A stretch of 64,000 nucleotides of DNA. It comes from Macrophomina tecta. Its lineage: Eukaryota; Ascomycota; Dothideomycetes; Botryosphaeriales; Botryosphaeriaceae. Position 1 is the first letter of the stretch, and each line of letters starts with the position of its first letter. The notes under the pieces are model-generated. The model saw only the letters and a list, made by a program, of their open reading frames with translations, was not told the DNA's origin and ran no database searches. The position numbers and the translations under genes are program-made. This document shows, piece by piece, positions 1 through 10,347 of the stretch. The DNA lies in contig JAKSGN010000021.1 of the NCBI GenBank assembly GCA_024180945.1, positions 682,001-746,000 of the forward strand. The letters run 5' to 3'.

Positions 1-6
1 CGCAAA

Positions 7-1542
7 ATGTCCGCACCAAGCCCTCCCGCCTGGCTGCGCGGGCGGAGACCCACAGCTTTCTACATAGCCTCCGCCTTCTGCGTTATTGCGCTCTTCATGC
101 TTTTCAGCAGCCTGCCCTACAACACCAAGCCGGTCCACCCCAACCATGGCTTTGCCGAGCCCGTGACCGCCGATGGCAAGACGTGGTCCTACAACCCCGC
201 CAAGGACTCCAGGAATCTCGGTCTGTCGGACGAGCAATGCGACGTACGCACGCCTGATCTGTTCTCATGTCCTCTGCTGACTTGGCCCGCCAGGCTGCTT
301 TCCCGGCTCTCTACACAGAGCTCGACCGCACTCGCGATTACTTTGGGCCGCGCTCCATCCGCCAGGATCGGATTAAGCTGTTCAGAGAGAAGAGAATCTA
401 CTACCACAGCCAGGTCCACGTCCTCATCTACAACGGTCAGGTTTGTCTCACCCGTCTCCTTGATTGTTTACACAGATCTGATGCGCGCGCCAGATGTACA
501 TCATCAATGAGCACAAGGGCGCTTGTGACAAGCAGCGCGGTCTTGCTGGGCTGGCCAACCTTTACAGAGCAATCATCTCTGTGCCTGACCCCACCACTAT
601 CCCCAATGTGGAGTTCATCCTGGACACGGAAGATACTCCGACGCAGGAGATGCCCGATGACCGCGTCGTATGGGGCTGGACAAGGCCAATGGGAAAGCTT
701 GGCACCTGGGTCGCACCTGACTTTGACGGCTGGGCTGTGAGTCTCTCTCTCTTTCTCTCTCCCTGGAATACAGCTGCTGACTGAATAGCCAGTTCCCCAT
801 CTCTGATCTTGGTGCCTATGTCTCTTTTCGGGAGCGTCTCAAACTCGACGAAATGCCCTTTGAGGAGAAAGACCCGAGAGCTGTATGGCGCGGCACTCCC
901 GCTCTCAACAAACTACGGAACACTCTTATGAATGTCACCGAGGGCAAAGATTGGGCCGACGTGCAGCACCTGGTCAAGGAAACCCGCATGCTCATGACCG
1001 AGTTCTGCAACTACAAGTTCCCCATCCACACCGAGGGCAACACCTGGAGCGGGAGACTCCGCTACCTGCACAACTGCAACTCTGCCACTGTCGTCCACCA
1101 GCCTCTCGAGTACCAGGCTCACTACTATGACCTGCTCGTCGCCGATGGCCCGGAACAGGTAGGAATCCTCCGTCCTTTCCGGCGCGAGGCCGAATCGCTG
1201 ACCGCCAAGTAGAACTACATCAGCGTCGCCAACGATTGGTCCGACCTCGAGGAAAAGATCGAGTACTATCGCGCGAATCCCGACGAAGCCGCCCGCATTG
1301 CGAAGAATTCCGTAGATACGTTCCGCGACCGCTACCTGACACCTGCCGCTGAGGCATGCTACTGGCGCCGCATGATCCGAAATTGGGCAGAGGTCCAGGC
1401 TTTCGCGCCGAGCGCCTATGAAGAGGTCAAGGGAAAGGATGGGAAGACAAGGATGGTGCAGCGGGGTCTTGATTGGGAGATTTATGCTCATCCGGATTCC
1501 AATTACGAGCTGAAGTTCCCGGAGGACTCGAAGCATTCGTGA
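7..1542 (+). CDS. GT90 (CAP10-like) glycosyltransferase, 5 exons
   Basis: Model: exons 7-243, 294-440, 494-736, 793-1158, 1213-1542, all joins GT-AG and in phase, giving 440 aa. Residues about 16-36 are one hydrophobic segment after a short basic N-terminus, so a type II membrane protein of the secretory pathway is expected. The C-terminal half has the fungal CAP10/GT90 signature: WGWTRP and WVAPDFDGWAF in exons 3-4, then HTEGNTWSGRLRYLHNCNS near the end of exon 4, and SVKTFRDRYLTPAAEACYWR-like residues in exon 5. GT90 enzymes (for example Cryptococcus Cap10/Cap59-type and xylosyltransferases) transfer sugars to glycans; donor and acceptor here cannot be told from sequence. The first ATG is 7 bases into the window, so an upstream exon cannot be excluded. 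Family call is firm, substrate unknown. Confidence 0.88.
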
Positions 1543-2563
1543 GAGCGCGGAGCGCAAGGATGGTGAAATGCAAGATTGCCACCTGCTGGAGTTTTGCTGC
1601 GAAGACGGCAGTGGGCGCGCGGAGGACGTCGCGCCCGCTGTTTCGAAACGGCCCACGTTGAAATACAGGCGGAATGTCCCGAACAGTACATGAGTTACGG
1701 GACGACCGGGCTACTATTCACTTTACGACAAGATTTGTACCAACGCCACCCAATGCGAAAGAAATGGAGTCTAGTGGGGGAGTATACCCAGGCGTTTTCT
1801 TCTTGAGCCCATATATACAATAGAAATGGCTTTGGTATCCTTCTAAATCATGATTCGGGAGGTGGCTGTTGATAGATTAGCACTGCATTGCCTTGGAAAT
1901 GGCTTCGCCCCCAATGAATGAAAATTATTCTGCAGCGTTTTCGACACTGAATCACATTTTCGGCGTTTCTTGGCCAGTTATCGCCCATCTGGCAAATAAT
2001 CTCTTTTCGCCGGGCGCTTGCGGCGTGCGGAGATTCTGATTGGCTGGCGGACATTCACAGCACCAAGTCCAGTACCGCGCACTCCAGAGCTCAGCAGACA
2101 ATGTTTTTGCTGTTGGGAACATTTCCAAGATGCTAATGCTTCGTGCTCACTCAGGCTGCCTCGGTTGTAAATCTTTCGTTCTGTTTGCAAGGCATCTGCC
2201 CGAATGTTGGTCACGGGCCATCGCAGGTACTGTCGGCACTTGGTCGTCATCAATCTCGCCCTCGGATACGCAATCCACGTCCCGGTCTCTTTCTTACGCT
2301 TTTATCCGGAGAGTATGACGAAGATCATTATTGCGCAGTTAGGGGAAAGTGGGCAACTGGAGGAATCCATCGTTAATCTGACTGATCATCGTCTGTGATG
2401 TCCGTATGATCTCATGCAGACGTCGCTGCAGCTCACCACGCCCCCCGACAATAACTAGGAGACCATGACCACGATGCGAATAAATGCGAAACCACTGGCC
2501 GTTTCCAAGAGGCCCCCGAAGAGCCTCGACACCTGATTCTTCCCAAAACTTGTCTGCACGAAA
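1543..2563. other. Intergenic region, no gene seen
   Basis: About 1 kb between the GT90 stop and the start of the transporter gene. It presumably holds the GT90 3' end and the promoter of the next gene. Short open frames on both strands lack family features or splice-supported continuations. Base composition is ordinary, with no RIP signature. Confidence 0.6.
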
Positions 2564-3571
2564 ATGGCGCTGAAATCCAACAACAACGAGAAGCTGGAGT
2601 CGTTGGTAGGCCAGACGTATGTCTGATTCTGCAAAGGACCACGGGTGAGCCTTAACTGACTGACACGCCCTCAGGCCGCAAGTGAGCATTTTTCTGCAGC
2701 CAATCGCACCGCCCGCAGCCCTCGGTCTTGCCGGTTTCGCTGGCAGCACGTTCGTCTCCGCCATGTGGATTGCCCACTGGTGGGGAAATGGTGACTCTCC
2801 AACTATATTCTTCCCTTTTGTTGCATTTTGGGGTGGTCTTGCCCAGTTCATTGCTGGCATAGAGGGGTTCAAAGCAAGAGATGTCCTCGTAACGGTTATC
2901 AATACAATGTGGGGTGCTTTCTGGATGAGCGCTGGCGTTATGTGGCTCTTGAACGTAAGTACATACTAACATTTCATGCTCTCACGCTTCTAGCTCTATG
3001 CTATCCTTCGTCCAAGACACGCGGCAGTAGTAAAATTCAACGGGCAAGAAAAACAGCATGCTTCTACGGTTGCTAACAAGAATCACCCACTTACAGGCCA
3101 CGGGTACATTGCAGGCCCAAAGTATCGATGCTCATTTCCCTGAATTGGCCAGCTGGTTCGCAGTTGTGGCTGCGTTTACGTGGGTTGGAGTAAGTACCGT
3201 CTGATTTTTTGCCGACGAATTCAAGCGCTGACGTGGAACAACCCTAGGCCTTTGCAGCAACGGCTCGAGACGTAATTCTGGCCTCGCTCCTGGCTTGCCT
3301 CGCGACAGGTAGCACCATCGCTCTCTGCTTGTTTTCCTATGGCGGCGGCGTCCGCGCCGGTATGAAAGCGGCGGCGTACTTCTGGATCATCAGCTCCATC
3401 CTCGCCTGGTGGCGCGTAACGGTCTACCTGGTCGAGGAAGCATTCGGTCCGAAGAGTAAAGTTGCGTCGTTTTTCCCCGTCTTCAGATTGCCCAAGGAGA
3501 AGAGCGCTCCCTTGGTTGTGCCCGGCCTGGGTGAGCCGGGGGTCAAAAGAGGCATGCCCGGTGTGGTTTAA
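2564..3571 (+). CDS. Gpr1/FUN34/YaaH family membrane transporter (acetate permease-like)
   Basis: Model: exons 2564-2616, 2675-2954, 3097-3189, 3248-3571, giving 249 aa. The first exon is short (17 codons) and joins to PQVSIFLQPIAPPAALGL, the family N-terminal block where NPAPLGL-type residues sit in AcpA/Ady2. Several hydrophobic helices follow (GLAGFAGSTFVSAMW, WGAFWMSAGVMWLL, WFAVVAAFTWVGAFAA, AAAYFWIISSILAWW), consistent with the usual six-helix protein. The hydrophilic C-terminus ends GEPGVKRGMPGVV, also typical. Length fits the family. Known members move acetate/ammonium across the plasma membrane or affect acetate sensing. The 142-nt intron at 2955-3096 contains an internal alternative acceptor (TAG at 2993), but using it breaks the frame; TGCTAAC at about 3071 is a good branch site. 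It is convergent with the P450 downstream. Confidence 0.87.
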
Positions 3572-3847
3572 ATATGTCAAAGAGGCTGAAGTAAGGGCAA
3601 GAAATCTCGCACCGATAGAGCCTCATATTTCTCTACGGTTACTCTGTCTCACGGGAAAGAAACGACTCATTGACTTCGACTGGCGTCTGCCCTGAATGCT
3701 ACTTGGCCACTTCAGAAGAATGGTTAGTCGAAAGAAAGAATAACTACCAAGTCTTTGCTACAATTGAATTTCCAAAATTCGGCTCCTGTTTCCTTTTTGA
3801 CGCGCAGTTTCTTGTGGAAAGGGGGATCGCGGACCGGAACTCATCGC

Positions 3848-5615
3848 TCAAAATCCCACCGCCCTTCTCATCACATTTTCAACTCCCTGTGGACTCTTAC
3901 ACCACTGTCCTCTCTCATCTAAGAACTCAACCTTATCCATACTCCAAAATTTTTCCGCTAACGCCGCCTTCTCTGCACTCCTCGGTTTCACAGTCGCCTC
4001 GAAGTTCTCCAAACAGGCCACAATTCCAGGCCTGTACGCGTCAAGATCCACCTCCATATCCCCACACTTCTCCGTATCAAACGCCCACAGCCACCGTGCG
4101 ACTGCGAGAAACAGGCCCTGCTCCGCCACATGTTGACCAGGACATATACGTCTCCCAGCGCCGAAGGCGTACAGCGCTTCGGAGCGCGTCCCAACGCGGT
4201 CGTCGGCCAGCTCGCTCAGTGCTTCAAGCTTCCCCGCCCAGCGATCTGGGTCAAAAGTACGCGGAGACGGGTAGAGAACCGGATCGAGGTGGATTCCATA
4301 GGCGTTGAGGACGAGAGGAGTACCGGCGGGGATGATGTATTGACCCCATATAACTGGCTCGGTGGTTGCATGGATGAGGCCCAAGGGCACGGCAGTGAGC
4401 CAGCGGTGTGTTCTGTGTGCAGATTCGTGTTAGTATTGGTACTCGTGAATGGGAGGATGACGAACTCTTGAATCACTTGACGGACATATGGCAGGTTGAC
4501 GGCGTCAGTGTCGTCGGGTAGGCGATCAGGGCCGACCACTCTGTCCACCTCTTCCTGAGCCTTCTTCTGAACGTCCGGAAACATGGTCATTGCTGCGATC
4601 CAGTTCTTCAGCGTACTTGAGGTGGTCTCCGTTGCTGCCGTAACGAGCAGCTCACCGATTTCGGCTGCTTCGTTCTCAGTGACGCGGCCAGCGAAGTCAC
4701 TGTGTTTGAGCCGTTCCATAATCGACGCATTGAAGCACGGCAGAGACAAGCCGCTGGCGATTCGTTCTTTAGTTTCGTTCCAGTGGCGCAGGATGAGCTT
4801 ACAGTGATCAGCTGCGATGCGGCTGGCGGTCCGACGTGCCGGCACTGCCCACTCAGGAAGGCTCCAAAATCCGGGGAGTTTGTCGAACCAGGCGGTACGG
4901 TTGTAGTGGCGCATGAACACGGCCAGGTCATCCATGATCTCGTGGACGACTGCATCGTCGCTCCCTGTGACGCGGTGCCCATTCATCAGAGTTGTGCCCA
5001 ATGATGCCCCATATCGCTCAACGTGCGAGCGCCAGGCCTTCCCATCCCGTGCCACGTCTGCCAGCAGCTGCTTCGCCTCTAGTTGTTGCAATGGGCGATA
5101 CTGACGCGAAGCTCCCACATTGAGCACCGCGTGCCAGAGTTTGCGCGCGATGCGCCACTTTGGCCCATGCATGAACTGTGGCCCGTACCCCGACCGCATC
5201 GCCAGCTCCATCCTGCTGCTGGGGCGTCCGGCCGTTGATTGACCATGCTTTTGGAAGAGCTGATGTGCCTCGGCGGCTCCAGTCACGATGACCCATGGTT
5301 GATTCCCTTTCATGACTGTGAATACCGGCCCGTATGACTTAGCCCATTCAGTATAAATCTTCTCTGGGTAGAAGCTGCCAGATAACTGCGCAAGTGTAGC
5401 GGTCAGCGGCAGAAGGACGTGAAGCTATGGCTATGGCATATTACCTGTCTTAAATTGCCCCAGAAAGGCACTGTGGGCGGACCCGGGGGCATATGCGCCG
5501 GGCGCGATCCAATTTTCAGTATAAGGCTGATGAGATATGCGACCAGTCCGAAGACCCCGACGCCTAGAAGCGTCGAGGACACATGGGAGAGTGTTTCAAA
5601 AGCGAGAAGGGCCAT
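3848..5615 (-). CDS. Cytochrome P450 monooxygenase
   Basis: Minus-strand exons 5445-5615, 4466-5385, 3848-4412, in phase, 551 aa. Residues about 12-34 form the N-terminal ER anchor, followed by the proline hinge MPPGPPTVPFWGN. Core motifs in order: I-helix AATETTSS (oxygen activation), K-helix E-T-H-R (ExxR; its Glu codon is split by the 4413-4465 intron), FDPDRW (PERF-type motif) and heme loop FGAGRRICPG with the thiolate Cys at about residue 454. Length is normal. The sequence resembles fungal P450s around O-methylsterigmatocystin oxidoreductase (CYP64-like), but I would not assign a substrate. The enzyme should hydroxylate a small lipophilic compound at the ER with a P450 reductase. It is upstream of a Zn2Cys6 regulator on the same strand and within 13 kb of an O-methyltransferase, a common secondary-metabolite arrangement. 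Confidence 0.93.
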
Positions 5616-7003
5616 ATTGAAAAGCTAAAGGTTAGAGAGGATGCAGCTGTGCTTCTACCTGACACTCTTTACGTTTAAGTATATCCCGCATATCTCTATT
5701 GCCACACTATGCTATGCCACTATCATGTCCGCGTGATTTTGGTCGATCAGTATTGGCTTATGGGTGCATAATTATTAGCAGGCCTCCCATTCGGTTGCTT
5801 GCTCCGTGCATAGGAGTCGCAGCGGGAAACGTCGAAACGGAAATTCCGCCAAGTCACTTGTGTTCCGAGATTGCTCTGCGCTGCAGGTCTTGTTCCCTTG
5901 GTATCAGCATGGCAAGAGAGGGGCAGATCGAGCATTGTAGCCCCGCTGAGCTCGGTCAATGAGATGGCTTCGTCAACAGCACCATCCTGTCAGCGGGATG
6001 CGTAAGCATGCAGGTTACAAGTTGAGCTGTCGTAGTGTGGCGAGTTCAGATCGAAGTCCGAACGCGCATCGCTGCATGCAAGAGCTGCTGCTATCACATG
6101 GACTTTAGTCATCTGTACCGGCCAATCACGTCATGTGTTTCCCTCCGCACCTACATCTTGTTCGCTTACGTGCATGCGGAAGCGCTACGGCTCGCCCGAA
6201 TTCGCCGCATCCGCCAGGAATCGCGCTGCACCCACTTTTCCTTTCACTCCACGGGAAAAGTAGCATTGCCGAGGCGAGGCGCGTGCAAATCATTCCTTGC
6301 ATGTTGCTTCCTGGGCATTAGCTTTCCCAGTGATGCTGAGTATGGACCACGCCCCTATCCCGCAGTCAAATTCCCATGAAGAATTTTACGTCACCAATGC
6401 AGGCATCTGACACATTGCAATCTGCAAAGGCTAGCAATAAGAATGATGATGGTGCTGCCTCACCATTGCGAAGTCCGAGAAGGCGCCCCGAGATTGAGGA
6501 CGGAAACACAGAATAGCAGCCGTGTTTGCTGAGGCCTCGTATTGAAACATACCTTTGATACACAAATCGTCGCAAAAAGTTTCCTAAACGATGCTGTAGG
6601 CTGCGCCGCATTACGAAGCTTTTGTAAGATCAATCTTGATGCTGTTTGGTTTCACGCTTCTCGCTGCTTGCGGCCGGAAATTGGCAACGGACGGATATTT
6701 AGTTAACTGAGAGGTGTGAAGCCCTTACGGCGGAAAACAGATAATTCAAATAAAAATTGAGCCCAAGAAATACGCACAAATACCTCAAAGGTCCCTTGTT
6801 CCACACTTAAGACTCAGTATGGGAATGCGGGCCTATGATGTTGACTGCATTTGTGTGCACTGGGTAATCGCAGCGTGCGAAGGTTCTGATTGGGCCGTGG
6901 CCAAGCACCAACATCAACACGGTCTCCAGTAACATCAAGCACCTATTCAGTTTTAGAAGAAACTGATTTGCTTCTTGAAGACAGTGAACTGGTATCTATT
7001 GAT
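5616..7003. other. Intergenic region, no gene seen
   Basis: About 1.4 kb separates the P450 start from the 3' end of the regulator gene, both on the minus strand, so it contains the P450 promoter. Open frames at 5699-6379 have no recognisable domain. Composition is ordinary. Confidence 0.55.
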
Positions 7004-9491
7004 CTAGAAAGAGGGGTCGTTCTGTAAATTCCAGAGGTCTGTCAAGCCGTATGAGCTGAGGAGCAAGGTCATCATGCCATCTTGATCGATCGTTGGGCTA
7101 CTGCGTACATTAAGTATAATGCTGACTGCAAGTAGACCAAGGTGCGGTACATACTCTATTGCCCACCGTCCTTCGAGCGTCTGTGCTATGGGTATCTGCT
7201 CTCTACTTGCAGTCCCATCGCCGTAAACGTTGGGCTCTGGCTGTTCGACGTTGTCTATGTCTACTTCGAAATCAGGCCGGCGATATGGAGAACTTTCCCC
7301 GGGAGTCTGGCATCCTTCAAGCCGGTCGCGAGAGGCAGAAGCGTTTTCCTTCATCTTCACCAAGGCACCGGAGAAGAAGCTCGAAATGACGCTGGCTCCA
7401 AAAATGGTTTTCCGTAACTCTTTGCAAAGCGTCATGCAAAATTCCAACCGACGAAGTCCCAGCTGTTTGGTCAGGTGGTCTTTGGAAGTTGCATCAAACA
7501 GATGTATCTGCATGACTGGAACGAGAGCAATGATGCTAGGGAAAAGTCAACTACGCGCTTCGAAATCACAGCGCAAAAGACATACAAGGACGATTGACAT
7601 AAGTCGATTACGCCTGCGGTAGCCATTTTGTTCAGACCGACATTCGCTTCGTTGGCGGCTTCTCTGACCTTTTGGATAGCCAGCGGATAATGAGAATGCA
7701 ATTGTGAGGTCGCCTTTTCTGTTCGAGGGAGGAGATACGGCTTGTACAGAGTAATTTTGACCGCCCTACAGCGGTATGTCAATGCCAAAGCACCTTGCCA
7801 GATGACAGGGTACAGATTACTGCATCATGATGTCCAGCTGATAATATTGTAAGTCTAGCAGGCGACTTGTCCGCGGAGGAAATGTCCGCAGTTTTTCCTC
7901 GCATGCGCTGAAGCGGTCCATGAGAACACCAATTCCGGTATTGGCGGGCGTCGACGAGCTTATCCGATAACAAACAGTAAGTACGTCCTCAAGGACAATG
8001 GTAATTTCCAGAAGAATACGCCAAAGCCGCAGCAGTTCTTCCATCTCTTTGGGGAGATACTTTTCTTTCACTTGCGCAGAAAGACCCTGCAGCAATGTCG
8101 GAAGCTCATTGATATCCGGCATCGGAGCATCGCTTTCGGCGGATTTGACGCGGGCCGGTCTTCCCAAAAATAATGAAGCCCAAACGTCCCGGACGTAACA
8201 GCACCACCAGACATTTGCCCATGGCTGGTCCTTACCTCCAGCTGGAGCCTGGCCAAAGTCCGGAGGTTTTCCGAGATTCCTGTTCATCCCCTTCAACTCG
8301 CAAAGGCTTATGGCAATCCCGTTCCAGTGCCATGGCCCCCTTCTGTCGTCTGTGCTGGAAAACCAGTGTGATAAGAGGTGCAACGAACGGACGAACGTGA
8401 TGCTATTATCCTCATAACCGGTGTCGTATAATGCCTGGAAAGTACTTTAGAGAGAAGGAGAGGTGAAGAAGACAATAATCAAACCTTTGCACGTTGATAA
8501 GTGAAATTCTTCAGTTCCATGCGGGTCTTGCACCCAAAATCCGTCAAAATTGCGGGATCCGCAAACTAGGGTCAGGTTGGCGGTCGACTTCTATGACACG
8601 ATTGTGTAATCACTCACATTACTCGCAGCAAAAAACACGCTCCAAAGGAGCAACAGGCTTGTTTTTGCTGGCTCGTCGTCCCTGTAATGCTGAAAAAAGT
8701 CGCATATATCCACGACCGGGACAAAAGGGTGAACGAACTGGAAGTATGTACGAATGAGAGAGCGGCAGGCTGCACTGCTGGGAAGCTTGAATGCTCCTTT
8801 CTTTTCAAGGTACTCGAGGTCGTCTGGAGGCAGGGGCCGCCTTTCGTGAACAGGAAGAAGAGCGTGACGACTCGTCGGCGACCGTGAGGAGCTGCAGAGC
8901 TCTAACCCAAAAGAAAATCCTCTCTCATCCCCTGTGTTGTAGGAAAGGGTCAATAGAGTGATTTTTTTTCTTTTTTCTTTTTTTTTTTTTTATCAGGAAA
9001 GGGCCCAAGCATACCGACATAGATCGGCGCGGGTCCCGTCTTGATTTGTAGAGCTGCAGAATACGCGGCGGCGTTAGCGAGCTCCCAATTCCCAGATGGA
9101 CCCATCTCCTGAGCGTCCCGTCCTGATTCATCTTGGCTGAGTTCTGAGAATGAAGACGGTGATTGAGCTCGCCCGGTGTTTTCCGCGGTTTCGAGTTCGG
9201 GCAGCCAGCCGAGGTCTCGTGTCGCCGCTGTTGTCGGTCGTCGTGGCGCAGGCCTGGAATAACATGACAGTCAGCGGCATGCGATATGTCGGAAGAGTGT
9301 CCCACTTTCCCGCGTTTCTTCCGCACCATCAACTGGCACTGAACGCGGTCGCGAGTGCAGTTGAAGCAAGGAGGGCCGGATTGCGTCACGTTGCATCGAA
9401 CTTTACGATCATGACAGACCTGGCAGGCGGTGGGCGCTCTTTTTCGCCGCGGTGGGATATCTGCCATGGAGCGCCGCAGTGCAGCAGACAT
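7004..9491 (-). CDS. Zn2Cys6 fungal transcription factor with MHR (fungal_trans) domain
   Basis: Minus-strand model with 7 exons: 9334-9491, 9015-9253, 8618-8931, 8485-8565, 7821-8434, 7586-7765, 7004-7535, about 705 aa. The N-terminus has a complete binuclear zinc cluster, Cys 23/26/33/42/45/52 (C-x2-C-x6-C-x8-C-x2-C-x6-C), preceded by basic PPRRKR. A Ser/Pro/Glu-rich linker follows (exon 2), then PIYVGDERGFSF and the MHR region: LPSSAACRSLIRTYF, FVHPFVPVVD, SVFFAASN, HLLSHWFSS and WHWNGIAISLC. All joins from exon 2 on are in phase with good signals. The first intron is the weak point: the only phase-compatible donor I found is GTTGAT directly after Cys52, while the better-looking GTGGGA at about 9314 shifts frame. 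Nuclear DNA-binding regulator, probably of neighbouring accessory genes; target unknown. Confidence 0.85.
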
Positions 9492-9762
9492 CGCGGCAGT
9501 GATGGGGGTCTATGATCGAGGGCTGAATGCGTCGTGGGACGTGTTACCTATACAAGAACGAACAAGGGAGTCGGAGTTAAGGGGTGGTAGGACCCCGCAC
9601 AGTTTGCTACGGCCGAGCCTTGCCGTCTGGCGTGAAAACTCTATCCGATGAGCTTTTATGTGTAATTCTCAGCACGAGTCAAACAGCGCATAGCGGCCCG
9701 GGATCGGAACTGTCGGCTGCCTGGCCCTTTGATGATTGCCAAGATAACCAGAACACAAGGTT

Positions 9763-10347
9763 TTAGAGCTTTCCCCGCCCGCGTTGCTCCACAAACAATG
9801 CGTCCGAAGTACATAAGACCGCACCGTGCTCATCCTCAATGCTCGCAACCACCCTGCAGCTTTTCTCTTCGTCCTTTTCAAGCTTCGCTCTGACCAGCAC
9901 GACATTCTCAACCGGGACCGGCCGTTTGAATTGCAACGTTGTTGAGCGCGTCACCCAGACGGGTCGAGGCTGGCTTGAATCCTTGACGCTAATCTGCATG
10001 TTGGCTTGGAGGAGTCTGCCGCTTGTTTAGTCCAGCATCGTTGCCACAAAACCACCGTGCGCGGCCGTCTTCAAGGTCGTGTTGACTCCAGGCCCGATGT
10101 CGTAAAGAGTGAGCAAGGTCTCGATAGGGAAACGTCCCTCGCGAAGGGGGAGGAGGCAGAAGTTGAGGTCAGCACGGATCGTTCTTTCGCTGGAGAGTGT
10201 TTCGACAATAAAGAGCCCAACATTTCCGCCCATCTTCTTGTACTCTGCATCGCGCCCTGTTTTGTCGATAGGCATGACATCCTTCTCTGCAATAAGCTTT
10301 GCACACCAGGGAATAGCGGAGAAATGAGCAATATCGTCCGCCAACAT
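9763..10347 (-). pseudogene. Hotdog-fold (PaaI/4HBT-type) thioesterase with in-frame stop
   Basis: A single minus-strand frame runs from ATG at 10347 to TAA at 9763 (194 codons if read through). It is broken only by TAA at 10027-10029, codon 107. The stop falls inside the hotdog central-helix signature: HGGFVATMLD, stop, TSGRLLQAN. In this superfamily an acidic residue commonly follows LD, so one substitution (GAA to TAA) explains it. Downstream coding continues in the same frame with the usual beta-strands (TLQFKRPVPVENVVLVRA, SCRVVASIEDEHGAVLCTSD). The truncated 106-aa product would lose most of the hotdog sheet. Alternatives are a sequencing error or an unusual 34-nt intron (GTGGCA to GGCAG) that would delete the conserved VATMLD; both seem less likely. 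Members hydrolyse acyl-CoA or related thioesters. An upstream exon is possible. Confidence 0.75.

Noticed and set aside
913..1656. 247-codon open frame on the minus strand
   Set aside because: It lies opposite GT90 exons 4-5, whose conserved motifs are on the plus strand; a shadow frame of GC-rich coding DNA.
2339..2972. 187- and 106-codon minus-strand frames
   Set aside because: Antisense to the transporter's exons, with no motifs; the plus-strand gene explains the region.
2955..2993. Short 39-nt intron option in the transporter
   Set aside because: Using this acceptor puts the next exon into a stop in the frame that follows; the 142-nt intron to 3096 restores the conserved ATGTLQ block.
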